Shown here: in pieces, positions 32,821 through 43,240 of the stretch
Layout: each line of letters starts with the position of its first letter
How positions within the stretch are numbered: position 1 is the first letter of the stretch
NCBI GenBank assembly: GCA_025175895.1
Contig: CM045989.1
Coordinates: 22,933,928 to 22,997,927, forward strand
DNA length: 64,000 nt
Direction of reading: 5' to 3'
DNA from: Wurfbainia villosa
Taxonomy: Eukaryota > Streptophyta > Magnoliopsida > Zingiberales > Zingiberaceae
Notes under the pieces: generated by a model
Databases searched by the model: none
Told to the model about the DNA's origin: nothing
What the model saw: only the letters and a program-made list of their open reading frames with translations
Made by a program: the position numbers and the translations under genes

Positions 32821-33780
32821 CAAATTAATAGATTCATGTTCTTGGGAGAATCTTCCGATTTGGTCCCGCGAACATGAACTGATCCTGGACATATGACGAA
32901 GATAAAGATGCAGATCATGGCAAAGTGCAATGAATGCCGAGATTGAATCTATGGATTCAAATCAGTCTGAGCTAGTAGAACCACCCGATGGTGTAAAACC
33001 ATTGGATGCAAGTGGATCTACAAAAGAAAGAGAGGAATAGATGGGAAGGTTGAGACCTTCAAAGCAGTATTGTATGCGAAGAGGGTATACTTCGATTATG
33101 AGGAGACCTTTTCGCCGGTAGCCATGCTTAAATCTATCCGGATTCTCTTATGCATAGCAGCTCATATGGATTATGAGGTGTGGTAGATGGATGTCAAGAC
33201 AGCTTTCCTTAATGGAAGTCTTGAGGAAAACATCTACATGAAGCAACCAGAGGGATTCATTGCTAAGGGCAAAGAGCATCTTGTATGTAAGCTTAATCGG
33301 TCCATTTATGGATTGAAGCAAGCTTCGAGGTCTTGGAACATCCGGTTTGATGAGGTGATCCAGTCTTATGGATTTATTCAAAGTCCGGATGAGTCTTGTG
33401 TATTCAAGAGATGTGACGGAAATGTAGTGGTATTTCTTGTACTATACGTAGATGACATTTTGTTGATTGGCAACAATATCAAGGTGTTATCGGACGTAAG
33501 GGTATGGTTGTCCAAACAGTTTGATATGAAGGACTTAGGAGAGGTGGGACACATCCTTGGGATCAAGGTTATAAGGGATCGCAGGAAAAGGATGTTGTGC
33601 TTATCCCAAGCTTCATACATAGACACGATTATAGAGCGTTTTAGCATGCAGAACTCCAAGAAGGGTTTTCTACCTTTCAGGCATGGAGTACCTCTATCTA
33701 AGGAGATGTGTCCTAGATCATCTGAGGAGATAGAGGAGATGAAGGCGGTTCCTTATGCTTCGCAGAGGGAAGCCTCATGT
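32821..33780 (+). pseudogene. Copia-2 reverse transcriptase
   Basis: The N-terminal third (32840-33180) is full of one- to several-base losses. 33187-33770 is clean: MDVKTAFLNGSLEENIYM, YGLKQASRSWNIRFDE, LYVDDILLIGNN, DMKDLGEVGHILGIKV and SKKGFLPFRHGVPLSKEMCP. The Trp codon before QMDVK-type sequence is TAG at 33184. Confidence 0.85.
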
Positions 33781-34407
33781 ATGCGATGCCTCAGATGAGA
33801 CCATATCCGCTTTGCAGTGGGCATGGTCGCCAGAGCATCGAGTAATCTAGGACAAGGACATTGGATGCGTAAAGCATATATTGAAGTACCCGAGAAGGAC
33901 TAGGGATTATATGGTCTAAGCGCACTAATTACTCCTTGGGTTACACTGATTCCGACTTCCAACTGATAGGGATAACAAAGAAGTCTACCTCAGTTTTGTG
34001 TTTACTTTGGGAGGTGGAGCCATTGTATGGAGGAGTGTCAGCGAAGCGTGGCAGACTCCACCATGGAAGCTGAGTATGTGGCAGCCTCTGAGGCGGCCAA
34101 AGAAGCTGTATGGCTCAGGAACTTTCTGATGGACTTGGATGTGATTCCTGGTTTGCCCAGAACTATCACAATTCATTGTGATAATAGTGGTGCAGTTGCA
34201 AACTCGAAGGAACCACGAGCCCATAAGGCTAGTAAACACATAGAGCGCAAGTACCACCTGATACGAGAAATCGTAAAGCGAGGAGAAGTTGCTGTGGCCA
34301 AGATTGCATCGGAGGATAACCTGGCAGATCCTTTCACTAAGGGCCTTCCGACGAGAACTTTTGATAGGCATGTGGAGGGAATGGGGATCAGATGTATGGC
34401 ACTTTGA
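33781..34407 (+). pseudogene. Copia-2 RNase H
   Basis: The first part (33781-34045) is frameshifted several times. 34050-34407 is intact in frame with ADSTMEAEYVAASEAAKEAV, CDNSGAVANSKEP and ASEDNLADPFTKGLP, ending RCMAL, 23 bp before the PPT. Confidence 0.85.
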
Positions 34408-34440
34408 GGACAGCATAGTCATTTAGTATAAGTGGGAGAT

Positions 34441-36408
34441 TGTAGGGATGTATACTTAAAAGTCTATTTTTTGTATTAACGTCTTTATTTTGAAATAAGA
34501 ATCATATGATCATTGTTTGCATATTTTTATGGTTATGCAATATTGTCTAATACGTTACATTGTAGATAACATGGTGTGTGGTGTCACACGGGAGATCTTG
34601 TTATCGGCTCCTTGTAAAGTATAAGTAAAGGCTCACAACCGAGATGACTTTGGACAAACCATCGGAATGGTTGTAGTGTGATTTGGTATTGGTTTGTCTT
34701 GACCATAGAATCACACTAGTGCACTTTGTGTGTATTGAGCAGGACCGACACAGAGGTGATTCGATTTATTGCTGACTACATAATCGAATTGGACCTCAGA
34801 TATTATTTAGTACATGCTCTTAATCCCGATATAATAACGGGCACATATATTGGGTACTCATCTCTTTGATTTACCAATAGGCGAGATTTATAGATTAAAT
34901 CGATAGACTCGGTAAGTTGGGAGATGATATTATTTATATGGTGTGCCATTGATTATAGGAGGAAACCGTGTCCTATATATTAGGATGATGATGTCCCCTT
35001 GAGGAGCTCATAAGGTTCATCATGTAAACCCTGCAGGTGGACTTGGTCCGGCATGATGAAAAGGTTGAGTGGTACTACTCAAGGAGTTAGATGTTGATTA
35101 ATTAATGGTTAGTAAATTAATTAATCGATGGACATTCGAGATCTTAAACACAGGGAGAAAATGTACAAATAATATATGGAGCCCATATTGTCATATGGGG
35201 GTTGGTGAGGTAGATCAATGATGGACCTTTAGTGGATTGGATCATCATTAGTGGATCAGACTTTATGTGGGCTTGATCCATGGGTGGCCAAGACCCAACT
35301 CCTCCTCATGGTCCCTAATGTAGCCCATTAACACCTCAAGATGCTTAGATCCAATGGATAGAAACAAAACTCTAAGATCCATTGGTAGAGATCAAATCTC
35401 TAAGATCCGACGGTTGAGATTAAATCTCTAGATCCGACGGTTGAGATTAAATCCCTAGAACCAATGGAGGAGATTAATTCATGACTTATCCCTAACTCTA
35501 TAAAAGGAGGGCATGGGGAGTGGTCGTGGATTACATGATGAACAAGAGGAGAGCTAGGGTTTGGGCGGCAAGGAGCAATCCTATTTGAGATAGGATTGGG
35601 ATTAGGGTTTTGAGGCTAGGGTGGCACCAAATAAGGAAGGTTCTTTCTCTCTTCTTCTTCCTCTTTGTGCCAACGTCCAGCAGCCTTTTCCATCTCTTTT
35701 CCAGCTTTGGCCGGCGCCCAAGGTCCCCTTCTTCTTCTCCATAGGTGGTGGAAACAAGATATAGGGTTTCCCTTGGTGTCTTGATAGTTTTCCACCATCT
35801 CCTTCTCCTTCTAGTTGGCCGGCGGCAAGAGCTTTGATAGCTCCTTGTTGGTTGAGTTTTGAAAGGAGAAAAACATTGTTTCTCTTCTTCCTCTTGCTTG
35901 GGAAAAGCAAGGAAGGAAGTTTTGCGATCTACGAGCTTCGACTTTTGGTGGATCGTCGCCCACACGACGTCCAAAAGGAGGAGGGTCATACATTAGAAGA
36001 CCAAGAGGTATAACTATTCTTCTATCTCTTTTATTCATTGCTTGTGTTTGTTTTTCAAAATATAAGCATGTTATATTTCTGTAAATAGGCTAAATAATAC
36101 TTGGATCCCGAGTATAAACACAAAAACCGGCGATCCAGACATTGTCTATTCCGCGGCTACTCGTAGAATAGAGAATGGTCGCTTGAACAACTAGTTTGTT
36201 CAAGTGACCTCTCTAAACGAATAGCACGACGATGACTTGGTTGCTTTGGGAATCCCTTTTGTCTAGGATTAAATTTTTAATCCGGGGACATCGAAGGGAT
36301 CACCATGGTCAAACAATCGAGGCGAAGGGGAAGCGAAGTTTCCCCTCACGGACTCGACAAGGGAAATCCCTTCAATTGGTATCAGAGCTTCCGGAGCAAA
36401 ACCCAACA
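34441..36408 (+). repeat. Copia-2 3' LTR, 1968 bp, with internal PBS-like site
   Basis: 44 bp longer than the 5' LTR. After CCCTCACGGA it reads on through ATTGGTATCAGAGC (36375-36388) before ending in AACCCAACA. The TSD AAAGG places the true end at 36408. TATA-like CTATAAAAG at 35498-35506. Confidence 0.85.
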
Positions 36409-36413
36409 AAAGG

Positions 36414-38210
36414 TAGCACTTTAAGTTATTTTCAAGGTTATGGGTACCTTGGAAATAGGTTTGGTCATAATTCTAAAGGATTTTAGGATGTGCCAATATA
36501 TTTTGAGAAGTTTGATAAATTAATCAAATTGGCACAAATTAGGTTTAGAGGTCTTGGTGTGCCATTTTGGGTTTTTGGCACACTTGGGGGATAAGTGATT
36601 ATATGGAAAAATGAACTTAATAATAAAAAATGACAACTAATATTAAAATTTAGGTATTATATACCTTTATATTTTATTTATCATGCCTTGATTGTCATAT
36701 AACATGTCATGACATCATATTTATTTTTATCATATAATATGTCATGATCATGTTTAGTTTAAGTTTTTATGTCATGCGTGTTTAGGTTCATTTTTATGAC
36801 ATGACATCATGATTTTGGCACATGCTTATTTATGCTATCATTATATGTCATAATCATCATTCATGCATTTAAGGTAATTAAAATTGATTTGAGAACTATG
36901 GCATGACTTGAAGTCTCATGTATAAGGGAATCAAGTAGTATTGCCTTAGAAAAAAGCATGAGACCTTAGTATAGGCATAACCAAAACTCACATCTCACAT
37001 TACATTGACATGTGTGTGTATTGATACACCCTAGACACATGTGAGATGCTAGGAATGAGTTAAGTTCAAGGTGCATAGTTTTTGCATCTAGATGAACTCA
37101 AACTCATCTTATACCATGGTGGATCATGGGGAAAGCTAATGTGCAAGTCATGTGCATTGAGCCCATTGATCATGATCCAATATAGGTTTTCAAAAATATT
37201 TTAAAATCATTTTAGAAAACTTTGGTGAAGTCTATCTTTTGATAGCAATCACCATTGATAGAGTTGATACAAAGTAGGGTCAAAACATTGAAATTTTCAA
37301 TGGTTTTGAACTTTGTGTCAATCTCACTATTTTATGGGTATTTTATTTTTCAAATATTTTTTACCCATAATGTTTGACATAAGTATTATACATATGAATT
37401 TTCATAATTTTTCGATTTATGTATAATTACTTATGATTTTCCGAAATTTGATTTTTGATTATCAAATTCAGATTTGCAGAATCATTATCACACTTATCAT
37501 ACCAAATATTGCTTATGGAAGTCGATCGCGCCAAGGAAGTCATTCGATCACGATCGCCGAGTCGACTTTGTTTAGCTTGATTTCAGCTATGTTAGGCTAC
37601 CCTAACTACTCCTAACCCTAGGATATACTTTGGAAAGCATTAGGAATGGTGAAAATCCATTGGATATGGATTAAGAGAGTTGTTTGGGTGTGTATCAAAT
37701 TTTAAGGTGTGTGAAAGTTCAAGGTTGAACTTTTAACCTTAATTTTGATGGTTTAGTGTTTCTATAGGCTTAGGGACTCTCCAAGGACATTGTTGGTGCA
37801 ATGGTCAAGGGGGAGCAAGCCTTTAGGGGGAGTTATCCATCATGGGATGATGGATGTGTTCTTCCTCATGAGGGGGAGAATTTTGAGAATGTGAGATGCC
37901 CAATTTGGAAATTGGGAGAGTTTGTAGGATTGCCTCTCTTGAGTGATATGAGACTTATCACTAGGAAGAGTGAAGGCATCCTAGGTATTTTTGGACAAAG
38001 GGAGAGATTATAAGATCTCATTGGGATATGAGACATTAACACCCTTGGGGAAACCTTTTTGATGTATGTCAAAAACGGGGAGAATTAATGGGAGAATTGA
38101 TGGATGAATTTGGAGATTATCAATTTGGGAGAATTAGTAAGGAGATTGGAGTTAGGTGGCCTAACTCAAAGGTGTTTGTGGTTTTTATAAAACATCAAAA
38201 AGGGAGAGAT
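36414..38210 (+). other. H 3' non-coding region
   Basis: Continues H after the copia-2 insertion. Aligns, in inverted orientation, with the M interior 48509-50290. No protease, integrase or RT motif in any frame. Features: TGGCACACTTGGGGGATAAG, clustered GTCATGACAT words (about 36700-36800), GGGGGAG words (37808-37875), and the PPT AAAAAGGGAGAGAT at 38197-38210. Confidence 0.75.
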
Positions 38211-39890
38211 TGTTGGTGCAATCGACCCAGGTCACAATTGACCATACTCAAATTTGACTAGAGTGGTATTTTGATGTTCGACAAAATGTATGACAATGTG
38301 ATTGTCATGGGAAAGTCCAAGTCATGGGCACTTAGCATGGAAAGTCCAAGCATGGGTCTTGGCAATGGGAAAGTCCAAGTCTTAAATACTTGGAAATGGA
38401 AAGTCCAAGTCATGGGTACTTGGCATGGAAAGTCCAAGTGGGACACTTGGAAATGGGAAAGTCCAACATGGGTTGGCATGGAAAGTCCAAGCATGGATCT
38501 TAGCAAGGGAAAGTCCAAGCTTGAGTCTCGACAATTGGAAAGTCCAACATGGGTTGGCATGGAAAGTCCAAGCATGGGTCTTGGCAAGGGAAAGTCCAAG
38601 CTTGAGTCTTGGAAAATGGAAAGTCCAACATGGGTTGGCAAGGGAAGTCTAAGGGTTGATATTGGTGGCGTAAAGTCCAAGGGTGGAGTCTTGGCAGCAT
38701 AAGTCCAACGGTTGACAGCATAAAACCCAAGCGGTAGTCTTGGCAGCGTAAGCCCAATGTGTCTTGGCGATATAGACCAGCTTAGCATGACAATAGCCGA
38801 TGGAAGCACTAGAAGGCTAGCATATGGATGAACAAGTCATGGATGACATGGAGGGATCCGATAGACGTGAGGCTGATGGAGGTGGCTAGAAGGCTTAGGT
38901 ATAAGCTAAGGATGGTCTAGCAAGTATGAGAGCATCATACTTGGGGTTAAACCTCATGTTTGAGGTTATCAGTCAACTGGAGCTTTGGACCAGTCGATTG
39001 GTCAAGTATTTTGACACTTAACAGCCGAGTTGACTCTTGGAAGTCGACTGAGATTATTGCTAGTCGAACTGATCAGAGTCGACTAGGGTTTGACTGTGGC
39101 AAAATGTCTTGGCAGTCGACTACCAGAATTGGGCAGTCGACTGATGGCAGTCGACTGCCATGGAGGGAAATCGAGTGTTGGTCGGGGTTGCGGGAGCAGA
39201 ATGCTCGGTAGCCAACTGGTTAGTCGGCTAAGGTCGTGGCAATCAACTGCTGGGTAATGGCAGTCGACTGCCAGTGTAACCGTTGGCTTGAATGCCGACA
39301 TGGATTAAGCTGTTGTCTCACAACGGTACTATTGGCAGTCGACTGGGGTCTTATGGCACTCGACTGCCAGGCACGAATCCAACCCAAATATAGATTATAA
39401 AAGTAGCTCATGAAGGAGGATTTGGCAGCAATTTCTTGGGCATTTTTTAGGCGATTTGCTTGTGCAAATCAGGGTCTTCAAGCTCGGTTCAAGCAATCAA
39501 ACAAGCAAACATCCAAAGCGCATTGGTAATGTTTTCTTTATGTGTTTTGTGTATTTCAATTGTAATTGCTTGTATTTCTTTTGTATTTCTTTTGTAATCC
39601 TTGTACGAGGTTTCTCTACCTCCAACTTGTTGTCGAGAAGGAGTTTATTTGATTAGTGGTGATATTTACGTCGCTAGAGCTCATTCGAGCTCAACTCGTG
39701 GATTAGGAACCTTGAGGTTCTGAACCATGTTATATCTTGCGTATTGTGCTTGTGTTGTGTATTTGTTTTTTTATTATATATATTCCACTGCGTATAACAA
39801 GTTTTGTAGCAAGCACGCGATCGATCACCATCGACGCATCGAACGCGCTATTCACCCCCCCCCCCTCTAGTGGTCATCAACGTTCCTACA
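38211..39890 (+). repeat. H 3' LTR, 1680 bp, complete
   Basis: The reference copy for this LTR family. Order: TGTTGGTGCAATCGACCCAGG start; AAAGTCCAAG minisatellite (about 38310-38760); unique block; CAGTCGACTG palindrome cluster (about 38965-39375, four perfect copies); TATA-like TTATAAAAG (39395-39403); R with GTCGAGAAGGAG; U5 with an 11-to-13-base C run (about 39855) and CGTTCCTACA end. Confidence 0.9.
39395..39403 (+). promoter_or_regulatory. TATA-like box, H 3' LTR
   Basis: TTATAAAAG just downstream of the palindrome cluster; TTATAAAAG occurs on minus at 40583-40591 in the solo LTR. Confidence 0.5.
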
Positions 39891-39895
39891 ACTGA

Positions 39896-40116
39896 CATAA
39901 TAGTTATTTCAAAGAAGCCCTCAGATTATTCATGCAGCGGGGGTTTTCCAGTTTATCCTCTTTTTGACATTTCTCTTCTGGCTATTCAGTGATTTCTTTA
40001 TCTTCATACATTATATAAACATTCTCTCGTATGCTTCTAGTTACACATGAGATAAGTTTACTTCCTCTTCTTTTACACTACTTTTACTGTATTTAATATA
40101 TTTTCTTTCATTAATG
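39896..40116 (+). repeat. LARD 3' LTR, second segment
   Basis: CATAATAGTTATTTC...TTTCATTAATG matches 3079-3301 of the LARD 5' LTR. It continues from 9661 across the TSD ACTGA and ends at the solo LTR insertion. Confidence 0.88.
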
Positions 40117-41530
40117 TGTAGGAACGTTCGTGACCGCTAGAGGGGGGCGTGAATAGCACGTTTTCGTCGTGGATGGAAATTGATCGTTTGTTTCTACAAA
40201 TTGTGTTAGTGCAGTGGAATATATATAATAGCAATAACACAAATACACCAATACATAAGTATATAACGTGGTTTGGAATTGAATGGTTCCTACTCCACGG
40301 ATTGGGCTCGTAAGAGCCCTAGCGATGTCAATCACACACCACTATAATAATAACTCCTCGAAATAATCCAGAGGTGGAGAAACCTCGTACAATAGTTCTT
40401 ACAACAATAAGAATGAAATACAAGCGAAATACACTAAAATGCAAGTAAAGAAAACTTTACAAAGAGCTTTTGGATGCTTGCTTGTTTGGTTGCTTGAGTT
40501 GCACTTGGAGACCCTTATTTGCAGCAACAAATTGCCCCAAACACGTTCAAGGACCGATGCCAAAAATCCTCCTTCCGAGCTTCTTTTATAACCTACAATT
40601 GGGCTGGATTTTCGCCTAGCAGTCGACTGATCGGGACCATCAGTCGACTACCCCTGTAGTTGTTGTCTCACAACGGCATGAACCATATCGGATAAGTCCA
40701 ACGGATATACCATCAGTCGACTGATTATACCCATCAGTCGACTGATAGCTCAATCAGTCGAGTGTTCAGCCTGATCACTCAACTAGAGAACTCACTGTGC
40801 TCGAATTCTAGACCAGCAGTCGACTGATCTCCAGATCAGTCGACTGCCCAATGCTAGCAGTCGACTGCTAGGCCATCTTTCCGTAGTCAAACCCTAGTTG
40901 ACTCCTATCAATCAACTGACCATAGTCCCAGTCAACTGATACACCTCAAACATGAGGTTTTAACCCAAGTATGGGCCCCCATACTTGCTAAACCACCCTT
41001 AGCCTAGACCTAAGCTGCCACCTCCATAAGCCTCACGCCTATCGGATTCCTCCAAGTCATCCATGACTTGTTCATCCATATGCTAGCCTTCGGTGCATCG
41101 GCTATGTCATGCTTAGTTGATCTATACAGCCAAGGCACATTGGACTTACGCTGCCAAGACTCCGCTTGGACTTTATGTCGCCAACCATTGGACTTATGCT
41201 GCCAAGACTCCACCCTTGGACTTTACGCTGCCAATATTCTCCTTGGACTTCTCAATTTCCAAGACCCATGATTAGACTTTCCTTTGCCAAGACCCATGCT
41301 TGGACTTTCCATGCCAAGACTCAAGCTTGGACTTTTCATGCCAAGACTCAAGCTTGGACTTTTCATGCCAAGTACACAAGACTTGGACTTCTCCCATGAC
41401 AATGGTTAAACTATCGTCAAACATCAAGTATGACCTGGGTTGATTGCATCAGCAATCTTTCCAACACATGTCAGACATCAAAACACTACTCGAGTCTGGT
41501 CAATCGTGACTTGGGCCGATTGCACCAATA
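40117..41530 (-). mobile_element. Solo SIRE-like LTR of the H family, 1.41 kb
   Basis: On minus it starts TATTGGTGCAATCGGCCC (41530; usual TG mutated to TA) and ends CGTTCCTACA (40117). Flanked by TAATG (40112-40116) and TAATA (41531-41535). It has the minisatellite (about 41100-41405), palindrome cluster (40617-40945, six perfect copies) and TATA-like TTATAAAAG. No interior: product of LTR-LTR recombination. Confidence 0.88.
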
Positions 41531-41535
41531 TAATA

Positions 41536-41689
41536 TCCGACCTAACTTAAGCATCGGAGTTCCACCGTCGGGTAGACTGGCGGTGGTTTAACACATGTTA
41601 AATTTTTTAGGATAAATTTACTGTTGAGGTTAGAGAGAACCCCTCCTCGGTAGCACAAGATCAATGAGTGAAAAATATGAGCCGCATCA
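41536..41689 (+). repeat. LARD 3' LTR, last segment
   Basis: TCCGACCTAACTTAAGC...CCGCATCA matches 3302-3454. Followed by GGTAG, the LARD TSD. Confidence 0.88.
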
Positions 41690-41694
41690 GGTAG

Positions 41695-43240
41695 AATGAA
41701 GTACTTTCTAATGAATGATATTAAAAATTGGGTTAGTGTTGTCAAGGGTTTCGAAGAACCGGTGGATCAATTTAGAGCACCCATCCCAATCGAGGGTTGG
41801 ACAAAGGAAATGTATGAGAAGGCTCAAGCATATAGCAAAGCTATAACAACACTTCAATGTGGATTATCAATGGAGCAATTTAACAAGGTGGGACTTTTCA
41901 ATATCGCAAAGGAGCTTTGGAAGAAGCTCATCGGACTAAATGAACGGCCAAAGGAATCAAGGAGAGCTAAGAGGGATCTATTAATAAGTCAACTTCAAAC
42001 ATTATCCATGAAGACCAACAAAACGATAAGTCAAATGCATGGAAGGTTCAAGGAGATCATCAATGGACTTCACGTTATAGGTGAGAAAGTAGACAACCGA
42101 GTCTTGATAAGGTATGTTCTTCAATCTTTCCATAGAAGCACTTTATGGGCATCAATGGTTGATGCTTATAAGGTCTCTAAAGATCTTTCTTTGGTTAAAT
42201 TAGATAAACTATTTTGTGAATTTGAATTACATGAGCAAGCTAACATGCCTTCCAAGGAGAAAAGTCTAGCTTTTTTTGTAGAAAAGAAGGAAAAGAAGAA
42301 GAAGGAGAAGAAGGAAATTTCCTCATCATCTGAGTCAGAGCATGAGTTAAGTAACGATGAAGGATTATCGGCAAATGAAATAGCTAACTATGTTAAGAAG
42401 TGGGTGGGGAAATCAAGAAGACTTACAAAAAGGAATGTGAAGAAGATGTTTCAATCTTCAAGAGGAAAATCAAGTAATTATTCAAATTTTAACCCTAATA
42501 CCACTTTCCATGGATGCAACAAAAAGAGACATATCAAGCCACATTGCTTGGATTTGAAGAAGAAGGAAGAAAAAGAAAAGAAGAAGAAAGGCAAGAAGGA
42601 GAAGAAGAAGAAGAAGGTCATGATGGCACAAACAACATGGGATATTCAAAGCGTTGAGGACTCATCCGATGATGACAAGATTTGCCACATCACCCGACAT
42701 ATGGCGTTCATGGCCTTGGAGGATGACACCAAAAGCTCAAGTTAAGAAGAAGCCTCATCGAGTGACGAATCGTCATCTAGTGACGATGAGGTAAATGACT
42801 CCCCTCAAGTAGAACTTTTATATAAAACTATTGCCTATCTTTAAAAAGTTTTAGATAAGTCAAAATCTAGAGTTAAAAACTTAAGGGTAGAAACTAAAGC
42901 AATTAGGAATGAAGAATCTTTATGTGGTGAATCATGCATGCTTAGGGAGGAGAATGAAAATCTTAAGAATCAAGTAGTTGAATTAAGGACATGCTTAGAG
43001 AAGTTTACTAATGGATCAAAATTTCTTGACATGATCCTTAGAGACCAAAGGGTTGTTTATAACAAGGTCGATAAAGGATACAAGCCTAAAGATAAGGAAG
43101 TTGCATACATCTCTCTTATAAATAGAAAGGAAACCATTAAGGATAAAGTAAAGAAGGCTTGGGTACCACATAAATTTTTGAATGATGTTTCTGATTCAAA
43201 CATTTGGGTACCAAAGGAATTTAATTTTCGTGTTATTTAG
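41695..43240 (+). pseudogene. gag: Element S gag, main part
   Basis: Resumes in the same frame as 2009-2058: MKYFLMNDIKNWVSVVKGF, ELWKKLIGLNE, then RAKRDLLISQLQTLSMK and ISQMHGRFKEIINGL (UBN2/capsid), with a Lys/Glu-rich region and one degenerate knuckle (FHGCNKKRHIKPHC, first Cys missing). Stop at 42743 after DDTKSSS and another near 42841. 42938-43240 is a helical Glu/Asn/Lys segment ending SNIWVPKEFNFRVI, the same terminal motif as H and M gag. SIRE/Maximus-type lineage by motif memory. Confidence 0.8.

Larger units (their letters stand above)
27628..36408 (+). mobile_element. Copia-2: Ty1/copia element of the copia-1 family
   Basis: TSD AAAGG (27623-27627, 36409-36413). 5' LTR 27628-29551, PBS at 29554, leader, gag to RNase H, PPT AGTGGGAGAT (34431-34440), 3' LTR 34441-36408. 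By eye the LTRs differ at about 25-30 positions, mostly transitions, so the element is fairly young. Even so, parts of its coding region are densely scarred by small deletions (see findings). Confidence 0.85.
9662..39890 (+). mobile_element. Element H: gag-only SIRE-like copia, expanded by nested insertions
   Basis: Bounded by ACTGA (9657-9661 and 39891-39895), begins TGTTGGTGCAATCGG and ends CGTTCCTACA. The 5' LTR is in three pieces (9662-10320, 16392-16546, 25580-25812) and the 3' LTR is whole (38211-39890). PBS at 25813; PPT AAAAAGGGAGAGAT at 38197-38210. Removing insertions leaves an interior of about 3.6 kb: one gag gene and about 1.8 kb of non-coding sequence. No protease, integrase, RT or RNase H is present. 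Element M at 46964 has the same organisation, so this is a family trait. Confidence 0.85.
2059..41689 (+). mobile_element. LARD: gypsy-type non-autonomous LTR element, expanded by nested insertions
   Basis: The element begins TGAAGTGG, ends GCATCA, and is flanked by GGTAG on both sides. The 5' LTR is 2059-3454. The 3' LTR starts at 8625 (TGATGTGG) and is completed in pieces at 39896-40116 and 41536-41689. A PBS of type TAGCGCCGTCTGTGGGAAC follows the 5' LTR and a PPT (TTTGGGGGGTT, 8609-8619) precedes the 3' LTR. The 5.2-kb interior (3455-8624) shows no gag or pol, only tandem arrays and other elements' LTRs, so movement would have needed another element's proteins. The PBS suggests a Ty3/gypsy Tat-like relative; that assignment is inference. 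Confidence 0.8.
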
